A stretch of 64,000 nt of DNA from Fragaria x ananassa (Eukaryota > Streptophyta > Magnoliopsida > Rosales > Rosaceae): positions 14,712,001 through 14,776,000 of the forward strand of contig CP139759.1 in the NCBI GenBank assembly GCA_034370585.1. The letters run 5' to 3'. The position numbers and the translations under genes are program-made. The notes beneath the pieces are model-generated. The model saw only the letters and a list, made by a program, of their open reading frames with translations, was not told the DNA's origin and searched no databases. Of the stretch, positions 1-10,336 are shown piece after piece. Numbering within the stretch: the stretch's first letter is position 1; every line of letters begins with the position of its first letter.

Positions 1-1
1 T

Positions 2-292
2 CAAGCTGCTCAAGCTGCTCAGGCTGCCTCGCAGGCTGCCTCGCAGCAAGCCTATATTGCCTCGTTGGCAGCCTTTAATACCGCGCAGGCAGCCTATGTT
101 GCCGAGATATATGCCATCCAGCAGGCCCAGCAGCAGCAGATGTTGCAGTACATGCAGGACTTTGCAGCTGCCCAGAGTCAGGGACTTCTGCCTCCGCCCA
201 TGCCTCCGCCCATGACGCTACCCCAGCCGCCGCAACCTCCGCAGCAGCCCCTAGAAGATGACTTCAATTTAGACGATATAGACTTTACGTAG
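2..292 (+). CDS. C-terminal end of a CACTA second-gene protein (partial)
   Basis: This frame is open from the window edge to TAG at 290-292. It encodes alanine/glutamine-rich repeats, then a poly-glutamine stretch, a proline-rich stretch (PPPMPPP, PQPPQPPQQP) and an acidic end (DDFNLDDIDFT). It lies just inside the subterminal repeats of a CACTA element, where the second gene (Transposase_24, Ptta/En-Spm type) normally ends. The assignment rests on position and composition, because the conserved core lies upstream of the window. The related gene at 34770-36911 lacks an equivalent exon. The product probably acts in the nucleus with the transposase. Confidence 0.6.
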   Translation, partial: QAAQAAQAASQAASQQAYIASLAAFNTAQAAYVAEIYAIQQAQQQQMLQYMQDFAAAQSQGLLPPPMPPPMTLPQPPQPPQQPLEDDFNLDDIDFT

Positions 293-450
293 TTGATATA
301 TACTTTTATGTAAATTGATACTTTTATGTAGTTCATATATTCTTTTATGTGTTTGTTGTTGGTTATATGAAATTGTTAAATATGTCTTTTGCAGCTTGCA
401 TGGAATGGTAATTCAGAAATTTCGGGGTTTTTTTTTTACTGGGAATGCAC

Positions 451-975
451 TTATAGCCGACGAAAAAAGCCTTAATTCGTCGGCTAAAGTTTTAAAAAAA
501 AAAAAAAAAAAGTTTAGCCGACGAAATAAGCTTTAATTCGTCGGCTAAATGCCTATAAAGCCGACGAAAAATACAATTTTTCGTCGGCCATAGATGTTTT
601 ATATTTTTTTTATTACAAACTTTAGCCGACGAATATTTTAAATTATTCGTCGGCTAAAGTTCGGAAGATAACCGACGACACAAAATGTCGTCGGCTAAGG
701 TTTATACTTTAGCAGACGAAATAATGTCGTCGGCTATAGTATGACTATAGCTGACGAAATAATGTCGTCGGCTAAAGGTTGGACTATAGCAGACGATATT
801 ATTTCGTCGGCTTTAGTATGACTATAGCCGACGACATTTTTTGTCTCGTCGGCTAAAGTCATTACAGACGACCCTTTCCCGACGACACTATAGCCGACGA
901 ACCTTCGTCGGTTAAGGTTGTAGCCGACGAATTTTTTTAACAGGCCGACAAAAATTTTTCGTCGGCTAAAATGCC
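451..975. repeat. CACTA subterminal inverted-motif array
   Basis: About twenty copies of a motif near TTTAGCCGACGAA occur in both orientations, often paired as short hairpins. This is the expected binding region for the element's DNA-binding proteins. No coding sequence is seen. Confidence 0.9.
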
Positions 976-1038
976 TGTTCTGGTAGTGTAGGAACCAGTT
1001 TCCAATTATATATTCTAGAAACTCATCCCCTTCCCCTT

Positions 1039-1042
<4 letters not shown>

Positions 1043-1079
<37 letters not shown>
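1043..1079. repeat. (TA)n microsatellite, left half
   Basis: About 18 TA units end exactly where the foldback MITE begins. The TA run resumes after the MITE, so the MITE probably landed inside one longer microsatellite. Confidence 0.85.
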
Positions 1080-1082
<3 letters not shown>

Positions 1083-1482
1083 TCCCCTTCCAGAGAGGGA
1101 TCCCTCTTTGAAATTAAAGTGCGGGACTCCTTATTTCGCTCATTTTCAGGTCGTATTCCCACATCTCAACCGTACAATGTCTAAATTAAAACACAGTGTG
1201 TAGATCATTCCTGCAAATTTTCATCAAATTTGAAGATCATTTGGGTACCGAATTAGATTAAATAAATCAACAGAACAAAAGTTGTCTAAACAGAACCGTT
1301 CGTGTAAATTACGATTACGGAAGCTCAAATGATCTTCAAATTTGATGAAACTTTGTAGGAATGATCTACACACTGTGTTCTAGACATTGTACGGTTGAGA
1401 TGTGAAAATACGATCTGAAAGTGAGCGAAATAAGGAGTCCCGCACTTTAATTTCAAAGAGGGATCCCTCTATGGAAGGAGAC

Positions 1483-1484
<2 letters not shown>
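1080..1484. mobile_element. Foldback MITE with long inverted arms
   Basis: Two arms of roughly 165 nt are near-perfect reverse complements (outer ends CAGTCCCCTTCC and GGAAGGAGACTG), with about 75 nt between them. There is no coding capacity. Position in TA repeats on both sides agrees with a TA target (Tc1/mariner-like), but the TSD cannot be told apart from the microsatellite, so the superfamily is uncertain. Confidence 0.75.

Positions 1485-1544
<60 letters not shown>
1484..1544. repeat. (TG)n(TA)n microsatellite
   Basis: A short TG run grades into about 25 TA units. The short ATG-initiated ORF that crosses it is low-complexity and is not a gene. Confidence 0.85.
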
Positions 1545-1545
<1 letters not shown>

Positions 1546-3560
1546 TCTGCACAATCATTTTAGCAAACAATTGCATATTTTTATCAACAGAACCATATCT
1601 GATATACATGTTGATGTCGTTTTTTAGCACCAACGAGTCAACGAGATTTCCGTTGAAATCATACGTGTAAAGTGGTGGGGTTATTCTATTGTAGTGGCCC
1701 TATCTTCGCCCTTCGGTTGGTTTGACTATTTCCATGGTTTTGGTTGTCTATCTCCAGTGACTAAAGATATGTCACAGTGGCCATGTACTACCTCCACCGC
1801 ATGTGACTTGAGGTATGACATCGATGAGCCTGTGCATTCGACTTCCTTGAATAAGACTAGATTCTTGATCTTTGACTTCCTTCTAGCGGTGTTGAGTATT
1901 CACACTCCTCTTGATGGTAAGCTTCATCCTCTCCTTTGTCGAGTCGAGGGAACCGGTAGTCTCCTCCCGAACTTCCTCCACTAATTTTTGAGCCTTCCTC
2001 CACTCATTTGGTGGGGTTGCATCCACTCCTTTGTCAAGGAAACTAATAGTCTTGTCTCGGACTTCATCCGACTAATGTTGGACTTTCACGTACCACTTCG
2101 GGCTTCCTCTTCTTGAAGGTGAGCTAGCTTCCTTCACTTCATTAGTGGACTTCATTTGGCTTATGTTGAGCCTTCATGCTCTACTTCATGGTGGGCTTCT
2201 TCCACTCTTTTGGTGGACTTCCTTCGTTTGATGTTGAGCTTTCACGTACCATTTCGTGATGGGCTTCCTTTTCTTGAAGGTGAGCTAACTTCCTCCACTT
2301 CATTGGTGGACTTCGAATTCCTCCACTTCTTTGGTGGCTCCACTCCTTTGGTGGACTTCATTCGGTTGATGTTGAGCCTCTCATTTGGTTGATGTTGAGC
2401 CTTCATGCTCTGCTTCGTGGTGGGTTTCATCCACTCCTTTGGTGGAATTTCTTCGATTGATATTGATCCTTCAAGCTTTATGGGAATGACCTGCAAATAT
2501 GAACAAATAGATGGTTATCGGAGGACCAGCTTAAGGCCGGCCAAACACACTCTGATGCCAAAGTTAGATATGTGTGTCTGAGCATTTATGGAGATTAATG
2601 AAGAAAGAATGATGCTTAAACGTTTGGCATGGGGGTTGAGTTGGTACGTCAACAAAGAAAGAATGATAGATTATGCATTTTGGCATGTTCAGGAAGAGAA
2701 CAGAGGGATAGTCTCTCCTTACCATTTTAGCATGTAAAATGGGAGAGAAGAGAGAAAAATGGAGTTGTGGAAATCCCTTTAGCCCTGGGAAAGCTTGGTA
2801 TATATAGGGGTGGAGGTTGCTAACGTGGAAAGGCAAAGCATGGGCTTAGCATGGCTATTCCCCAAAATCAGGGTGTCAGCCGTGCTTCCTGACATTCCAG
2901 GATGGGTTTGGTAGAGTTGGTAACATTGGTCGGCACTATGTGGTCTCTTCTTATTGAGTCAGTTGTGGACCATGTCTAGAGCCATACCTTGCGTTAGAGC
3001 TTGACACGTGGGGAAGTGGGTGAAGGGTAAGAGACATTTGTCGTGCATCTAAGACACTTTATTCATTGAAGCACTCCTTGGCATGACAGTTGGTAAGGTT
3101 GGTGAGAGAAGAGCATTGAACTCACCTTCTAGCGACTATTGGATGTCTTGGAGAGAACTTGAGGGTTGAGGCTCTTAGGCTTGGAGGTCGAACTCTTGGT
3201 CTTGGAAGTTGAGGCTCTTAATTCCTTTACATCATGTTTCTCTAATGGTTAGGTCATGATATGTTCTAATCTTGTCATGCTAGCTAGAAGGTGAGGTAAC
3301 CACATGGTGATAGTCCAAGTTATTTGATGACATGCCAAGACACACTTGGTGATAGTCCAAGAAAGACTTTGAATGCTAAGTTAGGCATCTCACTATTATT
3401 TACGTGTGAGGATCAACTTTATTTCACGAATAATGGTTTGAGTGTGTTGAAAGGTTAGTCCTATGTGGCTTTTTGACATTTTAACGCTTCCTACGCGGAA
3501 TATGTTGAAAAGTCAAGTTTGTTGTTGAACCAAATTATGACATCAAGAATACATGAAAGC
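1545..3560. other. Non-coding, degenerate repetitive DNA
   Basis: No supportable gene is present. Positions 1980-2470 hold irregular repeats of a phrase like CCTTTGGTGGACTTC. Positions 2490-2570 resemble sequence seen near retrotransposon LTRs. A TATATATAGGGG stretch near 2799 could be a decayed LTR promoter. The region is probably the remains of an LTR retrotransposon, but I see no boundary. Confidence 0.5.
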
Positions 3561-5205
3561 TGTCGAGACACAAATAACTTATGTAAATGTGCCCAAAATA
3601 TTGGATATTGCATTGTACTTACATGTGGTTTTATTACCGTTAATCTATTATCTTTTGTTTTTAGGAAATAATGCAATGAGTGGAAATCACCCACTTTTTG
3701 GTTCGAAAGTAAAACATTCAAAGCTAGGAGCACAAGACATGGAATTTGGGCGAGAAAACACAAGTCAAGATTTTCCGGAGAATTTTTCCGGCAAGATTTT
3801 CCGGCGAACCACCACTCATGGAGGCCCTTGTCCCATCCATGGAGGAGCATGGTGGTGAGACTATGTCACATTTGAAATTTTAAAGCAATTCCCACCATCT
3901 TGTGTTTTTGGAGTGTTGCACCACATGGAACCATATTGTGTAAGAGCATCTTAGCATCTTGTCCCCTTGGATACCTAGCTGATTTTTAGAGCTTTAGAGA
4001 CCAATTTCACACACCACACTTGACCCCATCTTCATCTCTTTCATCTATAAGATCCCTTTTTTACACCCACCATCTCCACCTCCATTTCCACCACCAAATC
4101 TCCATCTATCCACCTCCATAACTACCATTTCCATTATCTCTCAACACCACACATCTCTCCAAGAACTTCAATTTCATCATTCCACATCACTAAAAGCTTG
4201 GACAAAGGAGAAGAAGAAACCACCATTCATAAATTTGGAGACCCATCTCCACCACCACCTCCATTTCTATATATCAATAGTCACTTCTAACTCCCTTGCA
4301 CTTTGTTTTGATGTATTTTATGATGTTGGAATTTGTATATCTTGTTATGAGTGAGTAGTGTCTTTGTTGGGGCTAAAGTTGAAAGCCCTAGCCAACCTTG
4401 TATGAAATTGAGGTGATACTATGCTTGATGCAATTTTCCAATACCATCTTCACATGCTTATTCAAGAGTTGAATGCATTTACTTAGGTCTACTCAATTTA
4501 AGTTTATGTGTTTGCCATGTCATGGAATTTTATTAAGAGATTGAGTACCTTTTAGCAAAAGAAAGCATGAAAGCACATCATGTGTGCATGTGAGGGTAGT
4601 GAGTTAAAATCACTTAGATCTAGGATTAGTTTGCTTGTTTGGTTATCTAAACTTTGATCTTTATGCATCTAGGAACATTGAATTGAGACTTACCCGGTAA
4701 TAAGATGTCTTTTTAGGTAGTTTATTCTAGATTTAACCGGTTAGAATTGATAACATCAAAGAAGTTTAGGCAACATAACAAAAATTTAGGCCTTAGTAGT
4801 CTTAACCAAATGCTAAGAGGGTAATTAGGTATTGGGACTTGTAGCTTGATCATCAATGCATGCATGGGAGGATATGGTGGAGAACCTAAACTCTAACTTC
4901 CATCCATTTGTCAACAACTTCTATAGTTTAGCTTAGTTCATTTTACTTGCTTTAGTAGTTTCTATTTTTTCCAAACCAAATCAAACCAAAATCAATCACC
5001 ACACATTTGCACATACCTACCATGAACTTTGATTCTCTTTTGAGTCATTGTTTGTGAATGTACATTTGCATATTCTTCTAGCTTACCTTAAGACTCCCCT
5101 AGCTAGGGTGAGATTTCTCAATCCCTTGGGTTCGACAATCCACACTCTAAACCCCACAGTTCTATTACTTGGACCTTATACTTGGGGGTGACTTTAATGC
5201 TAACA
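3561..5205 (+). repeat. Left LTR of the 3561-26035 retrotransposon
   Basis: Starts TGTCGAGACAC and ends GCTAACA (TG...CA), about 1,645 bp. It aligns throughout with 16496-17331 plus 25122-26035 but lacks the SINE and solo LTR found there. Short ORFs inside have no recognisable product. Confidence 0.85.
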
Positions 5206-5777
5206 AGTTTTTGGCCCCTTATACTTTCCCCTTTCTTTCCCGTCTGTTTCTTCTCTTCTCTCTCTCCCTCTTTTCTTTCTACCTAGCCGCGCCACCTTTC
5301 CCTTTCTCTTCTTCTAATCTCTTCATCCTTTTCTAATCAAAACAACCTCAAAATTCCTCCCTTCACTCTCCTTCACTCCCATGCAAGGCGGTTTAGGGCA
5401 AAGATTCAGTTTTCAGTGTCTAAATTCTTAAGGTATGAAGATTTGCCCCCTTTTGAAAATTGTCATTTTAGCTACGATTTTGGTGAAATTTGTTGTAGTT
5501 TTGGGCTAATCTTAATGTTTCTACTCATGGGTTTATTGATTATGGGTTGATTTTTCGTCAATTTCATTGAATTTTGCTGTAGTTTACTTGTTTTGTGAGT
5601 CATATTCTTGTGTTCTTGTTTCCTTTCGTTTTGTCGTGATTTATCTTTAATTTGTTTATCTGAAATTTTGGTTTGTCAGCCAATGGGGCATCGAGTTCAG
5701 CCAGTGAGTTGAAATTCGGCCTCACTTTTGCTTTTATCACACAAAGGCTCACCAACGGGTTTGCTCAATTGACTAGG
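5206..5777 (+). other. Primer-binding site and leader of the retrotransposon
   Basis: Positions 5206-5220 carry a TTTTTGGCCCC stretch immediately after the LTR, where a tRNA primer would anneal; it deviates from the common TGGCGCC by one base. The rest is a pyrimidine-rich leader (5220-5400) without coding sequence. Confidence 0.6.
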
Positions 5778-5934
5778 CTTTGATGAGGACTTGTTTAAGG
5801 AATTCTATAAGGAGCTTGCTAAAAAAAGTGTCAAGGTCGTGAGGTCACCATTGGCATTTGCAACAAGACAATCAAGTTCATTCCTAAGGTTATTCGTGTG
5901 TTGCTTAAGCTCCCTACCATTTCAAGTGAGGAGA

Positions 5935-8900
5935 TGTAATACCCCGGAAAATTTGTTATTAGTTTCTAATTTTATTTAGAAATTTTTCGAGTTAGTAGTT
6001 GGTGGGTTTTTGAGGTTCGAAGGAAGAGTGGAAGTGTTTGGACGCATAAATTACCCGAAAGAGTTCTTTTTTCTTCAAGGGTCATAAAGTTGACTTTTTT
6101 TATTCGTTGGGTTTATCGAGAAATTTCCTTCTTGAAAGTCGTAGAGCACGACGATACGAGTTCGTAGACACGTGGCACGCCTAAAACGGACTTCGTATGA
6201 GAAAGTTATGGTCAGCAGAAGTTCGTAACTTTATGAGATTTTGGGTTAAATAGAAAAAATTTGAGGGTTGTTTTTAGAAACCCTATTTTTTTTAGAAAAG
6301 GCCCAACTCCTCTCTCTTTCCTCTCGAGCCGCCCCTGCACCTTCACTGTCGCCGGCACGAAACTCAGTCGTCCGGCCACCGTCTTGGTCGCCTCTGGTCC
6401 AGCTCGACCCGTTCGGTCACTCTCCTCCATCTACGGCGTCGCAGGCCAGAGACCGAGCTGTTGGCCGGAGAAGCTTCGCGTGGTTCGTCGAAGCAGAAGT
6501 CCGCCGTCCGGCAACCGCTAGCCACAAGCCACATATCAGTATCTTCATCTCGTCCCCGTCTACCTAACCCTGCCAACGTTCGACGCCGTCGACCGACTTA
6601 CAAGGCGCAACGAGGCTTGGAAACCATTGCCGTCGTCGCCTCTGATCGGAACCCTAACCCGGCGACCCTCGACGACGTAACCTGTCTAGTTAGGCTCGTC
6701 TCCTCCGTGTGAAGCTTCCTAGGCAAGTGGGTGGCCTCGTCTTGAACTGTAGCAGCGGAAGGCAAGCAGAGCAGTCTTGGCTGGTTTCGACTAGTTCGAC
6801 GACGTCAACGAGATTGTTCTAGGTAAGTTTTGAGGGTCCTTGCTCTTCTGGGTATTGCTAGGCTAGCATCAGATCTTGATTTGAGACCTTGAGCTTCCAA
6901 TTTGCAGATTCGGCGGTTGAGCTTTAAGCGGAGTTTCAGCAGTTTCGTTTTGAATTGGTGACAGTCTCTCGTAAGTTGGATGCTCAGTTTGCTTAGTTTA
7001 GTATTTTTTTTTTCCATAGTTGAGGGCAGTGGGAATTGTTATTTTTTGAAAGTGTTGGGAGGCGGTGTGTGAGGCCACTCGCTGTTGCCTATGGCGGCCT
7101 GTGGCAACGCAATTGTCAGTGCTTTTGCATTGGTGTCATGTTAGCATGGGTACGGTTTGTGAGCATGTTGGGATTCCTTAAGTTTCTGTTATGTTTTGGA
7201 AAGGCATATTAGGTTCAAGTCTTTTGAGTTTGAGTGAGATGTTGTGCTTTGAAGTTTTGAGAGTAGAAGTCGTCATGTTTTACTTTTACATTAGGTTGGT
7301 TGAGGGTTCCTATGACCTTGGGAGGTCTTGGAAGAAGGGTGGTCTTGAAGGACAAGACCTTGGGTCAAAGGTAGAGACTTGGTTCAAGGGGGAAGTGTTT
7401 TGGTCATTGTTTGGTTTCTAAAGTGAACATTTATTAATAGGTGGTTATCGAGAGCTTGGTTGTGCTTTCTCCTGTGTTGTTGTTGAAGACGCATCGGGAT
7501 TTGTTAGGTGAGTAAAATCCCACCAAGGTCCACTTTGAGACCTATTTATTTTGATGATGCTTATAATTTAGAAAATTTTGTTTTTAAATGTTTTAAAATA
7601 TATGAGCTTGATTGCCAAATGCTCATAGGTAAGATAAAAGAAGTTTTCCTTATATGATTATTTTAAGTTCCTCGTGATTAAAATTTTATTGGTGATTGAT
7701 AGATTATTTCTTGTGGAAATATCTAGATTTATTCATATAATTATATCTATGTGGAAGGATATAATTTTATGATGTGCTCTTTGTGTTGTTGATGATGTTG
7801 AATTAAAGATATGATGATGATTTAAATGTTATGCTTTTAGATAATTGTGGTTGCAATGATAATGATGATGATGATTGTGATGATGATGATGATGATGTTG
7901 ATGATGTTGAATTAAAGTATACGTTATTGTTTGTTTTTAAAAATAAATGAGTTTGATCGTCAACGGCTCATAGGTAAGATAAAATAAGTTAGATAGTCAA
8001 ACCGGGTTCCAAGCCTTTAATCGGGTGATTGGTTGCGGTTATGATGATTCTACCCTTTTGTGATTTGTTGTGTAGATAGTCAAACTGGGTTCTAAGCCTC
8101 TAATCGGGTGATTGGTTACGGTTATGACGCTATTATTATTTTGTGATGTGATATTGGACAGTCAAACCGGGTTCCAAGCCTTTGGCCGGGTGATTGGTTA
8201 CGGTTAGGAATAGAGCTCTAGTCCGTCTGTCGGTGTAGGTCATGGGAGGTACCTGAAGGTATCTGGGACCCATGGGTACATAAATTGTTGTTGTAGTTCA
8301 TGAGAGGCATTTATTAATATCTGGGACTCATGGGTACATGTGTTTGTTGTAGGTCATGGGAAATACCTTATTGGTATCTGGGACTCATGGGTACATGTAT
8401 ATTGTAAAAGTATTTAATTATGTGGTTTTAACATTGTTCTTATTTGTTGTCATTTAATTTCCTTGTTTTGAGAATCTCCCGAACTATGCTTAATGTAGGA
8501 GATTCTTTAATCTTATGATTTTGATTTGTTCTGTTTTATTATTGATTCTCTTTTGAATTGTATTGTTTTGAGGGAATTCCTGAACTAAGTTCTAAAGTAG
8601 GAATTTCCAGTTTTATCTGATGTGGTGTTGGAGATGTTGAGTAAATTTTGAGAATTACTCATACGAGCTTTTTAGCTTACCGGGTTTGTTGTTTACAACC
8701 CGGTGCAGCAATTCATGGTGTAGGGGTTAGACTTGTAGGTGATGATCAACAAGGTTGAGGCAGAGGCATGGAGATTGGGTTTTAGATGATGTACAATTTA
8801 TTGTATATTATAGTAGTTTGTTTTTAAGCTCTTGTGAGCATCTTCATTTTTTTTTTACTAGACTTTTCAAGTTGTTGTAAAAAAGAAGATGTAATGTTTA

Positions 8901-9043
8901 ACTCAGTCGATGAGTTTTGTTGACATTTACATTTCCAGCATTTAAGTTTAGTTGGGTTTTGTTGAGCAGGTTATGGAGTCTTTTTGTGAGTTATATCATG
9001 CCCAAATTTTTGAAATTTATCCTTCAAAAATTGGGGTGTGACA
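5935..9043 (+). mobile_element. Solo LTR, TSD GGAGA
   Basis: Begins TGTAATACCCC and ends GGGGTGTGACA (TG...CA). It is flanked on both sides by the 5-bp duplication GGAGA (5930-5934 and 9044-9048). No internal coding region or second LTR is present, so this is the product of LTR-LTR recombination. Its length is 3,109 bp. It belongs to the same family as the minus-strand solo LTR at 42800-45605, with which it shares the same internal tandem repeats and ends. Confidence 0.95.
7855..8400 (+). repeat. Internal tandem repeats of the LTR family
   Basis: A GAT-rich microsatellite (about 7855-7910) is followed by three copies of an 80-90-bp unit containing CAAACCGGGTTCCAAGCC (about 7995-8205) and three copies of a roughly 60-bp unit containing ATCTGGGACTCATGGGTACA (about 8235-8395). 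The same three blocks occur inverted at 43500-44310, so they are part of the LTR family and not local expansions. Confidence 0.8.
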
Positions 9044-9830
9044 GGAGAGTGCCAGCTTCTTTAAGCATGTCAAAAGTATCAACCTTACTCATTTCTTGAG
9101 TCATGCTTATATTGGTGGATATCAACAATACCTATCCGATGGGCGTTTGGGGGGGGGGGGGGCTCCTCGCAAGAAAAACTGTTTCGGCACCCTCAAACCT
9201 CCTTACTGCACATTTTGGCAATTTGTCTGCCATAATCTCCATCCTAGCACCCAAAACACCAAGATTCTGGTGAGTGGTTTCCAAGTTCTTATGCCTATGG
9301 TATCAAATGATCGTGCCATTCCATTTCATATCATTATCTTTGATGCTATCATTGCTAGTGCTTGTGGTAAGCCCTCAAGTAAGTTGGTTTTTCCTTGCCT
9401 CATCACTCGTCTTTGTCAAAGTAAGAAGATTTCAAAGATCAAGGCAAGTAGTGCTTAGGGTAAACCATTTGGTGCACTTGATGAGGTTACCGTGTCTAAG
9501 AGTAAAGCACAAGTAAATTGACTTCCCCAATTTGTGTGCCCAACGCCATATTCTCCACTATTCCTCTCCTTGTCCCCTATGACACCATGGGTCTTAATCT
9601 CGATGTGACACGATTCATCAACTTTCGTTTTGCGGAACTTGCGGATAAAGTTGGGGCTATGCATGCTCATCTCAACTCTTTGGATATCCGTTATGACTCA
9701 CTTTGGAATCATCTATCATCCATGGAAGTTGCACCTCATGCACATGTTGGACATCAATGTTCAAGTGCATAATGGTGAGGGTGACAATGTGGAAGAGCAA
9801 AAAGATGAGGGTGAGATGTGAAGAGTCCTA

Positions 9831-10336
9831 GTTGTTTGAATAGAGGTAGTGCTACATGGTGATGTTTGGCGTGACACTTTGGATTGCAAGGTCTTTGCCT
9901 TGTTGGTATTGCTTGGTGTCTATCGTGAAACTCATGGTCTACAAAGGGGAGTCCATTCATAACCTTCTCTTGCATTAGTTTATTTGTTTGTGTATAGTTG
10001 TTCTTTGTTTGTTTTAAGTTTGCATGTTTCTCTTTCCTATGCTTGCATCTTTCGTTGCAAAGCTTTCACAAGTATGCTCTATAACATTGAGGACAATGTT
10101 AGGTTCAAGTGTGGGGGGAGAGTTAGTTTACATTGAATAAATTCCACATATTTGAAAAATATATTTATATATTTTTTCTTTGTTTTGTAGCTTTTCGTGT
10201 GTTTGTTGTGTTAGGTTCATTTCAACTCCTAGGATGAGACTTGAACTTAATTGTAAAGGGCTTGAAAGCATGTCTATGTTTTGTGAACTTACTTTTTCAA
10301 ATAAATGTTGTGACGTTGTGCTTGGTTTTATTTATA
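9831..10336 (+). other. Non-coding 3' part of the retrotransposon interior
   Basis: No gene. It contains GGACAATGTTAGGTTCAAGTG followed by a G-run (about 10090-10125), a signature common near the 3' end of coding sequence in plant retrotransposons. The MULE target copy TTATTTATA lies at 10328-10336. Confidence 0.55.

Larger units (their letters stand above)
1..988 (+). mobile_element. CACTA (En/Spm-type) transposon, right end only
   Basis: The element ends at 988 with CTGGTAGTG, the complement of the CACTACCAG terminus. It is preceded by a dense array of inverted TTTAGCCGACGAA-like motifs (451-975), as expected for CACTA subterminal repeats. The left end lies outside the window, so the TSD (TAG follows) cannot be tested. 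The termini match the outer element ending at 38846, so the two belong to one family. The sequence inside the array is the 3' end of a coding gene. Confidence 0.9.
5778..9830 (+). pseudogene. Plant transposon-protein ORF of the retrotransposon, interrupted by a solo LTR
   Basis: Coding sequence runs 5778-5934 and resumes at 9049. Joined across the TSD it reads on through IRVLLKLPTISSEE into SASFFKHVKSINLTHFLSHAY, then a block around 9190-9458 with the pattern of the putative plant transposon protein domain (PF20167): a tryptophan/phenylalanine-rich helix, then PFHIIIFDAIIASACGKP and LVFPCLITRLCQ. A downstream reading frame (9518-9772) encodes a coiled-coil-like tail and an acidic end. Frame changes near 5820, a poly-G run at 9151-9162 and the 3.1-kb insertion make it non-functional. 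The function of this family is unknown; it is often carried by retroelements that lack pol. Confidence 0.6.

Noticed and set aside
451..975. CRISPR-like array of short repeats
   Set aside because: The repeats are inverted as well as direct, spacers are irregular, and they adjoin a CACTA terminus in plant DNA. They are subterminal transposon motifs.
1488..1670. ATG-initiated ORF of 60 codons
   Set aside because: It is mostly a TA microsatellite giving Tyr-Ile repeats; no coding signal beyond it.
6212..6712. Several overlapping ORFs in a GC-rich stretch on both strands
   Set aside because: They lie within a solo LTR, overlap each other in several frames, and show no domain.
9149..9162. Poly-G run as a regulatory G-tract
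   Set aside because: A single homopolymer inside a decayed retrotransposon ORF, more likely slippage or a sequencing artefact.
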